A stretch of 64,000 nt of DNA from Deroplatys truncata (taxonomy: Eukaryota > Arthropoda > Insecta > Mantodea > Mantidae): assembly GCA_030765065.1 (NCBI GenBank), contig CM060990.1, positions 284,235,341 through 284,299,340 of the forward strand. Direction: 5' to 3'. A model generated the notes under the pieces. The model was given only the letters and a program-made list of their open reading frames with translations, was not told the origin of the DNA and did no database searches. Every line of letters begins with the position of its first letter. Positions within the stretch are counted from its first letter, which is position 1. Position numbers and translations under genes: made by a program. Positions 45,710 to 57,310 of the stretch are shown piece after piece.

Positions 45710-48700
45710 ATACTCAAGGCGTTCTCGGGCTTCAAGCCAGGTGAGCTGATGTTGACACATCGACGTTTTGAGAGCGTGCATCTCTCCCATCTTCAGGATT
45801 CTGAACGACTGATCGGGTGAAATGACCTGTTTTTAATGTCCTTTATTGTTCTAAGGCACGGGCCCACATCCACCACCCCTGGTGGCGATCATACGTAGGC
45901 GCTACATCACCTCCCCATGCATGCTTTTTTTCGTTTTTTAAAATAATGGGGCGGCCCCACACCCGCTGACTCTGGTGGCGATCATTCGCAGGAGCTACAT
46001 CCCCTGCCCGTGCACTTGCACACTAAGCAGGTAATGACGGGAGGTGCTTGTAAGAAGTACATGCGTTTTATAAACCGGATTCCGCTGAGCACCCCTGATA
46101 GTACGGACAGACATGATGACTTACTACATGTAAGCGTGCGCTAGATGTCCTGGGTTCTGCACATACCGAAATCTGGCGAGAACCTTGGGGAAATAAGTGT
46201 AGGGTTGGACAATTTAGCTAGTTAAGGATATTTGGTTGTAGTGTCGATTTGACAGACGGACTAGTGAAAGTGATTCTGCATATATCAGGTGGATGGACTA
46301 ACTGACACCATACAGGGGTGTGGTCTGAAGTATTGGAATGTGTGGCGGGGGAGGTTGTGGAAAGTCTTACCTTGAGTGTTGGTATTTAGTAATTTGTCTT
46401 ACCGGGAAATATGGAGCTGTACTTGCTACGTCGGTAGTACACACATGGCTGGCTGCCTACATAAAGTGTAGGTGCGGACCCGTGGTACTAGTAGTTGCGC
46501 AGTGGTAGTTTCGAAGCTTGGAGAATGTAGTCTTGATGTATTGGTGAGCCTGTTGTGAGCGCTGAAGTTAAAGAAACGACATATTAATATTGCCGGTAAC
46601 GTAGAGATTGACGACTACGTCTATGGCAGTGTCATCGTTTTTAAGAGAGTGATCGAAAAGGTGCAAAAGTTGTTTGCATTGAAGGTCGTCGGTTTGGTGG
46701 TTCCCTAGTTATCTGATGAGTGTATTGTGCGATATGGTATTGTATAAATTAAAGACGAGCATTTTGATAAATTGTTCAATGGTACGCATTTGGAGTTCAT
46801 CAAGTAGTTTGGTGGCTGGTGCAATTGGAGGGACTTTGGCTGCAATACATATAATTCTGTTTTGGAATGTGGTGAGGGTTTTAATTAGTGATGGTGTGGC
46901 ATATCCCCAAACCGGTGCAGCATAAGTGAGTATAGGTAGAATTAAAGTTATGTAAAGTGTAGTGCCTAGGTTGGGATTGAGCCCAATGTTAATGTCAGTT
47001 AACTGATAAAGTTTGCGTAATAGCGCTTGAGCTTTATTCCGAGTGGTTTTAATGTGTGCGTTCCAGGTTAGTCCTTGGTCCATACATACACCTAGGTAGT
47101 CGAGTTAATGATCTCTCCAAAACGTTGAAGAGGAGGGAGTGAGTGAGAGGCATATCCATGTGATCGGCGCTTAGTGAATATTATGGCACTACATTTGTTC
47201 ATGTTGACCTTGATGCGGCATTTTTCCAGCCACGGATGTATGGCGGTGAGTGCAGTTTGCAATCTGTTATGGATGGTTGCAGTTATGCCAGTTTGGGCTG
47301 TGATGGCTGTATCATCTGCGTATAAGTGACGAGTTGTATTGTGGGTTTTGGGGATGTAATTGATATAAACGTTGAATAAAATAGGTCCAATTAGGCTACC
47401 TTGAGGTACCCTTGCATGAATTGTGCGAGGAGTAGGTTTAGCATGGTTGACTGTGGAATAAAAGAATGTGTTGTCGAGATGGTTGGCTATTAGTTTGATG
47501 ATGGAATCTGGTGTGTTAATGTTGATAGGTTTATGGAGTAGGTCGGGATGCCAAGCTCTATCGAAGGCGTGCTCAATATATAAAAGAGCAGCACCAATAA
47601 ATCCGTTAGTGTTAAACCCGTGGGTAATATTTTCAGTTTTTCTAAGTAACTACAGAGTAATTGAGTGTTTGGTTCTGAAGCCAAACTGTTCATTGATTAT
47701 TATATTGTGTTTGATTAGAAATGAATTTAGCCCTTTGAAATAGTTTTCTCAACAAGTTTGATTGTAATGTTGAGTAAGCTGATAGACCCGTAATTGTTAG
47801 GATTAGTTAAATCCTTCTGTTGTTTCGGAAAATGCAAAACCTTCGTTATTTTCCAATTGTCTGGATAAAAGCCCGTTCTCCAGTGAAAAATTCTATATTT
47901 GAGCTGTCTTTGTACTACAGGTGGCGGAAGGTGTTTTAGTGCAACATTACGTATATCGTCAGCCCAAGGGATTTCTTGTTAGGAAGGTAGTCAGTTATCC
48001 ACTTAACTTCCGATGTACATGTTTTGCGTATTTTGTTATGTGCGCGTGCAGTGCCAGTGTTTCGAGTGAGAAGTTCAGTTTAAAGTATGAGTTGTGGGTT
48101 GGAGGGTACGGGGTGTAGGGTTGATGTGTTTTGAAAAGTGTCGGCTAGCATTCATGTTTGTCAATGTCTGAAGTGGTTATGCGCTGATTGGAGTGTAAAA
48201 GAGGTATGTTAATTGTGTCGCGAGTGAGACACCTGGAGATGTGCCAAACAGAGGTGTAACTGGCATCAAGGTTTTCCAAGGTGTTGGTCCATTGTTTGGG
48301 ATAGATGGCCGGCAATGTTTTGACAGAGAAGTAAGCTTATTCGCTGGAATTCCTCACGGGCTTGAGGGTGTCGTGATTTTTTCCATCTACGGCGTACTTT
48401 GTTTTGTTCAGAGATGAGTGCCTTGATATTTGGAGGTAAATGTTGTGGAAGAGAAGATCTGCATAAGGGAATCGCAACAGCGGTAGCGTGCTGAATTGTG
48501 CTTTCCAGTGATTCTGTTGCATGATTAAGGTCGTGTATTGTGTTAATGGGCGTGTGGGTTATTTCTTAATGAATGGTGTTCCAATATGTTTCCGAGCTTG
48601 CCTTGTTGCAGTTTCTTTTGGGGGTAAGTGTTTGAGGTGTTAGGGAACTTCAATGTGAATTGCTACTTGTAAGTGGTCTGACGAGAGTTCATTTCAGTTT

Positions 48701-49297
48701 TGGATTGTGATTCTGTGGTTTAGTCCACGGATTAAGCCTATGTTGAGTATGTCCGGGTGCATATGAGGTGTATTAGGAATGAATATATGTCCAAGCGGAG
48801 TATAAATGACATAGTTGGTGCTGTTTTCGTGTCTTAACAAGGCCATGCCAGCAGTGTTGACAGTGCGGCAGTTCCAGATGCGATTTTTGGCATTTAGATC
48901 ACCGATAGGATGATAGTGTGATTCAATGAGAATAGCGCATCAAGATCATTAGTATCCAGGTTTTCCGGTGGAATGCATGCAGATATGACAAAAATACGTG
49001 TACTGTTATTCTGGCAAAAATTCTAGAGGCTTCAATTCGGTTAAGGATGGGCAGGAGGGCTTCCTGGTGTGCAACCTCGTTCTTGGCATTGACTTTCGTG
49101 CCTCCGACATGTCTGTCGCGATAAAACCGATATACTTTGTATCTGAGTATGTTGAATCTGGTACTAGTGTTTAAATGGGTTTCAATAATGAGTGTAATTT
49201 CGGAGTTTAGTGTCTGGATGAAGTCGATGAGTTCGTGTTTACGTCTATAGATTCCATTGGTATTCCAGGTGGTGCTGGGGATATGCCGCCCCATCAC
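45710..49297 (-). mobile_element. Jockey-like LINE, minus strand, 5'-truncated
   Basis: A non-LTR element running right to left: endonuclease, reverse transcriptase, then a 3' untranslated region of about 0.9 kb with GC-rich hairpin-prone repeats (gatgtagcNcctRc, cgatcNtNcgNaggagctac-like). The same 3' region appears on the plus strand at 49660-50520 and partly at 63460-63540, so all three belong to one family. Confidence 0.85.
46709..49297 (-). pseudogene. LINE ORF2: endonuclease and reverse transcriptase
   Basis: The endonuclease N-terminus is at 49297 onward: TTWNTNGIYRRKHELIDFIQ and SEITLIIETHLN, the catalytic Glu motif of APE-type endonucleases. The middle (48.9-47.9 kb) is frame-broken. 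RT signatures are clear: RVPQGSLIGPILFNVYIN (about 47405-47355) and HLYADDTAITAQTG (about 47325-47285) with an intact YADD. Next is a frame at 47083-46709 beginning MDQGLTWNAHIKTTRNKAQA with LPILTYAAPVWGYATP, the region after the RT palm in Jockey-type elements. No RNase H was seen. Multiple stops and frameshifts between blocks. Confidence 0.85.
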
Positions 49298-50520
49298 TCA
49301 TTAAAACCCTCACTACATTCCAAAACAGAATTCTCTGAATTGCAACCAAAGTCGCTCCAGTTGCACCAGCCACCAAACTGCATGATGAACTCCGAATGCA
49401 TACCATTTAACAATTTATTAAAATACTTGCCTTCAATTTATACAATACGATACCACACAATCACAATCCACTCATCAGACAACTAGGAAACTATCAAACC
49501 GACGACCTTCAATACAAAGTACCTTTGCACCCTTTTTATCCATCCCCTACCCATGACGACATTGCCGTATATGTAGCCGTCCATTTCTACATCAGCCGCA
49601 ATATTAACATGTAATTTCTTCATCTTCAGAGCTTCACAACTAGTCACAACAATCCATCAAGACTACATTCGCCAACCGTAGAACCAGCAACCACTGCGCA
49701 ACCAATAGTACCACGGGTCCGCACCTACACCTCAGGTATGCAGCCAGTCATGTGCGTACTACTGACGTACCAACTACAGCTCCATATTTCCCAGTAAGAC
49801 AAATCACAAGATACTAACACTCAAGGTAGGGCATTCCACAACCTTCCCCACCACACATTCGAACACTTCAGTGTCGTGTCAGTCAGTCCGTTCACCTACC
49901 ATATGCAGAATCACTTTCACCATTACGTCCGTCAAATCGGCACCACATCAAAATACCCTTAAATATCTAAATTGCCCAAACCTATCACTCATTGTTCACG
50001 AGATCTGCTCAGACTTCGGTGTGTGCTGAACCCGGGACATCCAGCGCACACTTGCATGTAGTATGTAAGTCATCATATCCGTCCATACTATCGGACATGC
50101 TCAGCGGAATCCGGTTAACAAAATGATGTACTTCTTATAAGCACTCCCTGTCCTTGACAGTTTAGTGTGCATGTGCATATGGAGGCGATGTAGCTCCTGC
50201 GGATGATCGCCACCGGGGGCGGCGGATGTGGGGCTGCCCCTTTAAAAGCAGGCCTTTCACCGAAATCCAGTCACAAAACGTATGTTCTTCTTAATGCCAC
50301 CCCCATGCCCTTGCCTGCTTAGTGCGCATGTGCATGGGAAGGCGATGTAGCTCCTGCCGATTATTGTCGCCGCTTAAAAATAACAAAAAGAAAAAAGAAA
50401 GAAAAGGTCATTCAGCATACTAAAGATGGAGGAGATGCACCCTCCCGTAACGTCGAAGTATCAACATCACTTCACTTGGCTTGAAACCCTAGAACGTCTA
50501 GAGTATGTTCGTCGCCAGAA
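49298..50520 (+). mobile_element. LINE 3' fragment, plus strand, inverted relative to its neighbour
   Basis: Starts at the equivalent of the last coding part (KTLTTFQNRILCIATKVAP and MHTI...FIKILAFNLYNTIP in the plus frames) and continues through the same 3' untranslated region as 45710-46560, in the opposite orientation. Shared landmarks include accacgggtccgcacctaca, gctccatatttccc, agcggaatccggtt and gcgatgtagctcctgc; the end resembles gatggNggagatgcacNctc. Its 5' end abuts the 5' end of the minus-strand copy at 49297/49298. Confidence 0.85.
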
Positions 50521-51868
50521 AGCTTCAGCTCTCACTTCAATATATTTGATGTTTACGTAGAGAACACAAGGCATTCTTTGAAGTAGATAAAATGTATTTG
50601 TTATTCAATGAAGATATTAAAATAATTTAAAGATTCAAATACACTCTTAGGGGAGCAGAAAACTTATAGTCAATGATTCTCAATGAAAAGTGTTATTTTG
50701 CTGTGAGTTGTTAAATCCTGTGAAGGGAGGTTTCGTTTTTGGTTGAGTTTAACTATGTATATCACTTGAAGAATCCATTTCAGATAACGTAGGATCAGTT
50801 CTTGTTGAGTAGCGGTATTTTGGCATAATGGATGTTTATGTATGATATGCAAAATGTTCATAAGGAAGAATGTAATTCCAACAATACCGTTTACTTTAGG
50901 CTTTAGTGAAATATAAAAGATTGAGAAAATTGTATATCGAACAAGAGTCGGAAATCTAATGTTCACGTATGCTGTGACAGGCTTTTGTTTAGATTCTCGT
51001 TGAGAGGAGAAATATATCTCTTGTTAATTCAGATGCCTGTTTTTGTTGCTAATGTCTTCAAATCTCATTTACTATAATAGTGACACGAATATGAACTAGG
51101 CCTGGTTGGTTCGACTCTCATGAATGCAGCAATGCAATCCCCGAATTGGTATTCGGTACATCTAAACACAATATCCACTACCTTAAGTTATGTTAAAAAT
51201 ATAAAGAACGAGATCGTGTCAAGGACGAAGAGTGCGCCATATCAGCAACACAACCCTAAGGATCATACAACCATAGCAAGTATCGTCGTGAAATAACAAA
51301 TCGAGATATGTGACATTATTTTACCCCATATTGTAAATGTGAGTTATTCCCAACTTATTTTCTGTTGCGTGGAGCAGTATATTATTGAAACAAAGGCTGT
51401 TTATTGTGGTAAGGGATGTCGCGTAAAATGTGGCACTTTCGTTAGGTATGTGTATAGTGTTAAGATTCCTAGTTTGAGGTAGCGATGTATACGTTAGTTC
51501 AAGGGCAAGGAGACCCAAATGTATAAAGTAAGCAATTTCTCATGCATCATTAAACGAAACAAAGATGTTTGGCTGGTTATTTGTAGATGCTTTACTTTTA
51601 ATCCTGATGTAAACAGCTATAGTAACTGTCTCTTAGTTTGAACCATTTAAGATGAAGAGAGAAGCATATTCAGCAAAAGCTTTACGCTGAAAGAGGGGAT
51701 AATTACATATCTCATTACACAAGCTTTTGTATTTAAACCAAATTTCATACAGAGATGCAAACTCAGCTTTTAATGGAATTAATTGTTCTTCCACACAAGC
51801 TCTGCGTTGGACAAGGTTGGAAAGGCAGAATCAGACGACTGAAAAATTCAATGCCATAGCCTTAGTTT
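50521..51868. other. No gene seen
   Basis: Open frames of 98 codons (50670-50966, -) and 65 codons (51321-51518, -) are unassigned; the rest is featureless. Confidence 0.45.
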
Positions 51869-52171
51869 TTAACCCTCCGTCAGGCGCGCGCTTTGGTAGA
51901 ACGCCGTTAGTCGCGCAGGGCCTAGTAGACCCGCGCTATATTTTTGTTGTTATTGTTTGTATTTTTGTTTTATTTCGTTTATTTTCTTTTTTTCCTGTTT
52001 TTACCTTTTAGATTAAGCGTAAAAGGCCTTCATTAATAGGTATTGTCTTACAACATAAAAATACAAGCTAAAATATGAGTACATATACGTTATAAATTGT
52101 ATTACAGTAAGTATAAAGAAATACATTGTCATTTCCAGGTATACATACAACTTGTAATTTCAAATGTTCAG

Positions 52172-53749
52172 TTACTCAGAATCATCTACTATCTCACCCG
52201 TGTTTTCCCCGACTAAGCAACCTTCGCAAATAATTTTAGCATGTTTACTCAAACACAGGGGAATGTTGCATTTCCCACATGCATATTTAGTTTTGCAGTT
52301 CATTTTATCTTTGTTGCAAGGTTCACATCGTTTCCTTTTCAATGTGCATAGTGGTGTATTTGACAATTCATCTACGCCGGATTCTTCAGGTTTATATTTT
52401 GTCAAAAGGCCTTTCAAATCACCGGGTAGATTTGATGCTGTTGCTCTCCTTTGTAGCTGTTGCAACAGTAAAGCTAAAGATAGTGCTTTCAAATACTCTT
52501 GCCTTGTGGAATATTTATCTTGGTTTCCAAGGAAGATAACCCTAGAATTGATACCTGCAATGTTCAAGATATGGTAAAAAATTACCATGGGCCACCTTCT
52601 CGTTGTTCTGGCTACATTGTATGTAGCACACAATTTATCTACTACATCAACTCCAGACTTAGTGTCGTTGTAATGCAGGATTATTTCAGGCTTTTTCTCA
52701 GCACCTTCTGATAACTGTGTGGATGAAACATGTAGACTTGAGAGCAAAACTACTGTTTTACCCTTTTTTGGAACATATGAAGCAAGCGTTTCATTTTTTG
52801 TGAAGCCAAATATGCTTTCGTACTGTCTGCGATCTTTTGGAGAAGTAAAATTAGTGGGTAACTCTTTTTTGTTCTTTCGCACTGTACCGACGAAAGAAAG
52901 TTGTCTTTTGCGCAATTCATTCACCAGCCATACACTGGTAAACCAATTATCTGCAGTAACGTTTCGTCCAGTGCCAGAGATTGGTTCAGTTAGTCTCAGC
53001 ACTACAGCCTCTACCGAGTTAGTTTGCAAATATGTTCCATCCGGCTGCTGTCCACAATAAATCTCCATGTTAGTTGTATAAAACGGTTTTGCATCACTCA
53101 AACAGAATATCTTTATGCCATACTTGTTTGGTTTGGATGGTATATATTGTCGAAAACCACATCGACCACGAAATGCCGGCAACTGTTCGTCGGCAGTTAC
53201 ATTTTGTCCAAGAGAATAATGGTTCTGACAGTTGTTCAGAAACAATGTAAACATTTCTCTAACAGCAGCCAATTTATCCAATCTTCGTCGTTCCAGTCTT
53301 GAGCTTTTGTCATCAAAGCGAATACAGCGTATTAGAAAACTGAATCGTTTTTCAGACATAGCCATTCGGAATAGAGGAATTCCAAGGTCATCGGTTCTCC
53401 AAAAATCGTGAATATTCTGGCGTCCACCACGAAAAATTCCTGCCAGGTACAATAAGCCTAGGAAAGCTCTTATTTCTATCACATCTGTAGGCCTGCTGAC
53501 TCTTTCACGATTAAATTTGTGCTGCACACTACTAATGTAAGTATTTGAGCTTTCAACAATCAAATCAACTATATCTTCGGTAACAAAAAGGTTCCAACAA
53601 TCAATTTCCGTTTTCGCATTTTTGGCAGCTCCTACCACACCAGGAAGTTTGGTCAATATATTGTGAGCCCTTGTCTCTGTCATTTTCAAAGGTGTTTTTT
53701 TCCATTTTGTTCCATCTCTTCCTGTAAATAACAACAGAATGTATTGTCA

Positions 53750-53816
<67 letters not shown>

Positions 53817-54116
53817 GAAGAAGAAGAAGAAGAACAAGCAGAAGAAGAAGAAGAAGAAGAAGAATTACTATGATACGCATATGATGTTACCTATAAAATA
53901 CATGCTATCACACAAGCTGCTTTCATCGTCTTCCTCTTCATCTTCATGGTCAGTTTCTGAATCTAAAGATCTCGTTTCGAGTTTATCTTCTGAATCAGAG
54001 TCATCTGATTCATATAAGTTGTCATCCACGGTCAAGGCATCATCATTGCAAAGTAGACGATGTACTTCTTCCAAATCCTTGGGATTTTGTAGATCGTACC
54101 TTTTACTCGTATTCAT
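52172..54116 (-). CDS. piggyBac transposase, two exons, apparently intact (591 aa)
   Basis: Exon 1 is 54116-53891 and exon 2 is 53721-52172. Joining them across the intron (donor gtaac at 53890, acceptor ttatttacag ending at 53722) keeps the frame through a split Gly codon and gives 591 residues, the usual piggyBac size. Exon 1 starts MNTSKRYDLQNPKDLEEVHR and is very acidic (DDSDSEDKLE, DHEDEEEDDES), as usual. Exon 2 is the DDE_Tnp_1_7 domain with the catalytic Asp residues in NVTADEQLPAFRG (about 253), NVTADNWFTSVWL (about 333) and NDTKSGVDVVDKL (about 434). The C-terminus has a Cys-rich zinc-binding domain (CEPCNKDKMNC to KIICEGC, about 541-577) that binds the element ends. No stop or frameshift. 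The ATG at 54116 was preferred to an upstream ATG at 54269, which would add a hydrophobic leader outside the family pattern. Confidence 0.9.
53752..53870. repeat. (TAA)n and (GAA)n microsatellites in the piggyBac intron
   Basis: About 65 bases of aat repeat run into about 50 bases of aag/gaa repeat, together filling most of the 169-bp intron. They give spurious poly-Leu/Ile frames on the minus strand. On the sense strand this forms a (tta) tract near the acceptor. Confidence 0.95.
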
Positions 54117-54429
54117 GACGAAGCAGTAACAGTTCCTTGCATAGCAAAGCAATATTGCACAAAAGCTAATAAGAAACAAATCTGTCAACAATATGTAACG
54201 AGAGCAGGCGCGCGGGGCCTGGTTGACCTGTGCGACACGTAACTGCTGATTATTCATTCCTCCAGCCAAACAAATAAACAGATAAGGTTATCGCTGCAGC
54301 AAATAATCGCCAAAGGTGTAATGTTAGATGTCCTAGTCAGGCAATTGCATAGGTGCGTTCGTTCGAAAATTATAACATTTATATAATGCCAGGGGTCTCT
54401 CTGGCCCCTAGCGACTGACGGAGGGTTAA

Positions 54430-54949
54430 AGTTCAAGTACATTCCATGGTAATGTAGCTTTTGCTATTTACATTAGGAAATGTCACAACTCAGAACAATA
54501 TATAGTAGCATTTTCACATATAAACACATAGGGTTCAAATTTTCGATGTTGTTCCAGATGAAACATATATTTTGACGTTCCGTATAGTGAATACAAGGCT
54601 CATTGGTTCGAAATGCATAATGTAGAGTTTTGTCACATTTGATAATCTTAAGAAGCACGCATCAGTTTTCTTTATTGTGTTGGTTGTAAGACTATTCTTT
54701 AATGTACGCTTTATGTACGTTATATAACCAATTTTGATGGCGAAAAATGGATTTAATGAGGAAGAAGGCAGTTATATTAGGAAAATTATCTCAGAGAACT
54801 AAACATTAAATTAGTTCGTTGCATGCCTCAGATTACAGAGCTTTATTCAAGAATTTCAATTATTTTAATATTATAGACCTGAATCCATCGCTATAAAAAT
54901 TAAAATATTTTCTTAAAGCCGAAAGCTATACAATAATACGTGACATTCA
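54430..54949. other. No gene seen
   Basis: AT-rich flank to the right of the piggyBac element. Confidence 0.5.
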
Positions 54950-55475
54950 CAATATGCCTCCATATTATGACCACAAGCGCGAAAATGACGCCCGGTCACG
55001 TCAATGAGAGAGCATTCCTGGCCGCCTGATTGTTAGCGCTTGCGGCCGGCTGCTTTAGAACAAGTGATCCGCGCAATAATGGCCTTTAGACCAAATGGCC
55101 CGCGCAATAATGAGCCAAGCAACCAAACCGTAAAGGGCGCTCCCCGCCTTTCTGTAAATTTCCTTGGCGGCTGGTTTGAGAAGCCGTCCTATGGAGAACA
55201 TCCCGCTTTTTTAGGGGCTATAAAAGAGACTGCTAGCGTGGAGTTGTTGAGTTGTCAGAGAAACAGCGAGTGCAGTCGACAGCTGAGAGCAGCATAGAAC
55301 TTGAGCCAGCTGAACGCCTTAGTGACGAGTAAGTTGCTCCGCAGCAATTAAAGTCATCTTTTGTTACGTGTAAGACATAGGGTTTTAGGTAAGCAGTGTT
55401 TTTCTTCAATATAGTTGTTACGGAAACGTGGTAAGCTATGTTAATGGATTGAAATTTTTTCCTTCAATAAAGAGT
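54950..55475 (+). repeat. Possible solo LTR or promoter-bearing repeat
   Basis: A GC-richer block with gccgcctgattgttagcgct, duplicated cgcgcaataatg(g/a) strings (near 55071 and 55104), a TATA box (tataaaag, 55219-55226) and, about 240 bases later, aataaa (55468-55473). This layout of promoter, transcribed region and polyadenylation signal without a reading frame is typical of an LTR, but no TG...CA edges or target duplication were found. Confidence 0.35.
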
Positions 55476-55771
55476 ACTCTGGCATTAAGTAGCTTTTCTT
55501 AGTTTTATTGTCATTCCATCTGGTTCTCTTATTTCATCTATAAAGACAAACGTATTGGGGTAATATGTTAGGTGAAATGACTACGATATGTTGTAATATT
55601 TTCCGTATACTAACTGATAGAAAAATCAGTGTTAGGATATTCAGAAGCCTCCTAATCACCACCAACTTGGAGCAATAAATCTTGTACAGGGTTTGGGTAA
55701 CAAGATTAAACGCTGCATCCTGTCATATCCAAAATTTGCTCCACTTGAAAATAGAAAGCTATCGTGTGCAT

Positions 55772-56074
55772 GTCGTCCTCCGTGGACTGGTGGTACCGTG
55801 CTAGCCTCTAGTTCCCAAGGTCGCGGGTTCAAACCCGGCGGAGGGCGATGGATTTTTTCGGGCGTAAAAATCGTTAGCACGGCTTCCTTCGGAAGGGAAG
55901 TAAAGCCGGTGGTCCCGTGTCGTGGATTTACGGCACGTAAAAGAACCTCAAGCCTGATAAAGAGGCCTCTGAGCAAAATTACAGGTGTTTCACGCCCAAT
56001 ATAGAATGGGACGCTAAGAACCATAGTAGTTAAAGAGCGTCCATAAATAAAACTAAATTTTTTTTTTTTTTTTT
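55772..56074 (+). repeat. SINE-A copy 3, full length with target-site duplication
   Basis: Best copy of the family. A-box-like tggtaccgtgctagcc (about 55791-55806) and a perfect B box in cgcgggttcaaacccggcg (55822-55840) show tRNA origin. The body continues with cggagggcgatgga and acggcacgtaaaagaacctc, ends gacgctaagaaccatagtag and closes with an unusual T-rich tail. It is flanked by an exact 11-bp duplication, atcgtgtgcat, at 55761-55771 and 56075-56085, so the insertion is young. Confidence 0.92.
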
Positions 56075-56085
56075 ATCGTGTGCAT

Positions 56086-57127
56086 TGATTTAGGGCTGAC
56101 ATTGAGACATATTCATCATGTGGTGTCATATAGCCAATCGGAATCCATAAGTGTTTACGTTAACCTTAATGTCGAGAAGCAAGCCATGGAAACTTCTAAG
56201 TTTGGTCCGAATCCCTGGAATAGATGAACAACGCTGTGTACAGTAAATTCATTAAACATGTACGCAAATACAGATGTTCCAAGCTTTAGAGTACCTTGGA
56301 GTAAGCACAGTGATGCGATGCAGAGCGCCTCTGGAGGAGAAGAACAGATCAGTTCATTTCTTCATATTAATTTTCGCCCTTATAGAATAAATAATGGATG
56401 CCTTTATTGGTTAATAGCAATTAAAATCAGAATTCTATACCTTATCGGAAACAATGCGCCTGGGACTATTATTATAAGCCTAGCCTTGCATTTAAATAAC
56501 CTTTCTTCACTTGTCTTAGAGTGAACAACCTTTAGATGATAAATACCCTTGAAGCATCAGATAACACCCTGAATATTACATAATGAAGTTGAGATCTTCC
56601 ACATTGATGAATTTGGGCAGCTTCTGGGGTAAATGATACTAACTAATTAGCATCATGTTAGAGTTGCAGGGTACCCCTGATTCGACCATGTAAACTGAGT
56701 TGTAGCTACAATTGCAAATTACCATAGCTTAAAATTGAGCTCATTAAGTGGAATTTGTGTTTCTGGTAATGAGGTTATACCATTTTAAAACTGAATAACC
56801 TCACAAGCTTCTATATTCTGAATTTCAAACGAGGGATTCAGCCTGTTATATTTCAAACTAGATCCCAAACCTAGAACAATGCCAAAACCTTTTAGTAGAT
56901 AAAAAAAACCTGTTTAGAGTTTACTCATTCACTAATATGAAACCTTTTCTTCTAAACTGAAAATATTATCTCTATAATGAGGTAAATTTACACCTCGGAA
57001 ATTCAAAGTTACATCTTAAACATTTCAACTTTTTTCTCCCCCTAAACTTGAAGTATAGAATCGAGCCATTGAATTTTTTTATCTCATCTTATATCTGTAT
57101 AATGAAGTTTGGAATGTATCAAACCTG
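56086..57127. other. No gene seen
   Basis: An unassigned 88-codon frame lies at 56258-56524 (+). From 56640 the text is rich in repeated gaggttatacc/ataatgaggt-like strings, but no defined repeat could be delimited. Confidence 0.4.
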
Positions 57128-57310
57128 CTGTTGTGAACCATCACAACAGCTATACAACCTTTTGACAAGGCCCAAATGGCCGCATTATACTTAGTCGGTA
57201 AGATCGCCACACAGAGATGCTGATATCAATAGCTAAGTCAATAAAGCAAACTGGCGCCACCGTGCTAATTGCAGTGGACTAATGAGCCAGAGGCTCAGGT
57301 ATAAAAGGGA
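57128..57310 (+). promoter_or_regulatory. Palindromic edge and TATA box, possible LTR promoter
   Basis: 57128-57149 is a perfect hairpin (ctgttgtga, loop acca, tcacaacag), a form seen at the start of some LTRs. A TATA box (tataaaag, 57300-57307) follows 150 bases downstream. The right edge and any LTR body were not resolved. It might instead be upstream sequence of the LINE that follows. Confidence 0.3.

Larger units (their letters stand above)
51873..54425 (-). mobile_element. Full-length piggyBac element
   Basis: A 2553-bp element flanked on both sides by TTAA (51869-51872 and 54426-54429), the piggyBac target duplication. Both ends begin ccctccgtcag reading inward, with about 14 bp of inverted repeat. 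Inside each end is a second GC-rich subterminal inverted repeat, near 51908-51940 and 54205-54243 (gtcgcRcagg followed by a ccccgcgc-type core). Between them lies one transposase gene with a short intron. Everything needed for cut-and-paste movement appears present, making this the youngest-looking DNA transposon in the window. Confidence 0.95.

Noticed and set aside
52172..52577. Plus-strand frames inside the piggyBac gene (for example 52164-52577, 52719-53060)
   Set aside because: Shadows of the 520-codon minus-strand transposase frame, which has all family motifs.
53601..53880. Poly-Leu and poly-Ile frames on the minus strand
   Set aside because: Translations of the TAA microsatellite in the piggyBac intron.
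55822..55840. tRNA gene at the perfect B box
   Set aside because: It is the head of SINE-A, present in four copies with the same non-tRNA body and flanked by a target duplication.
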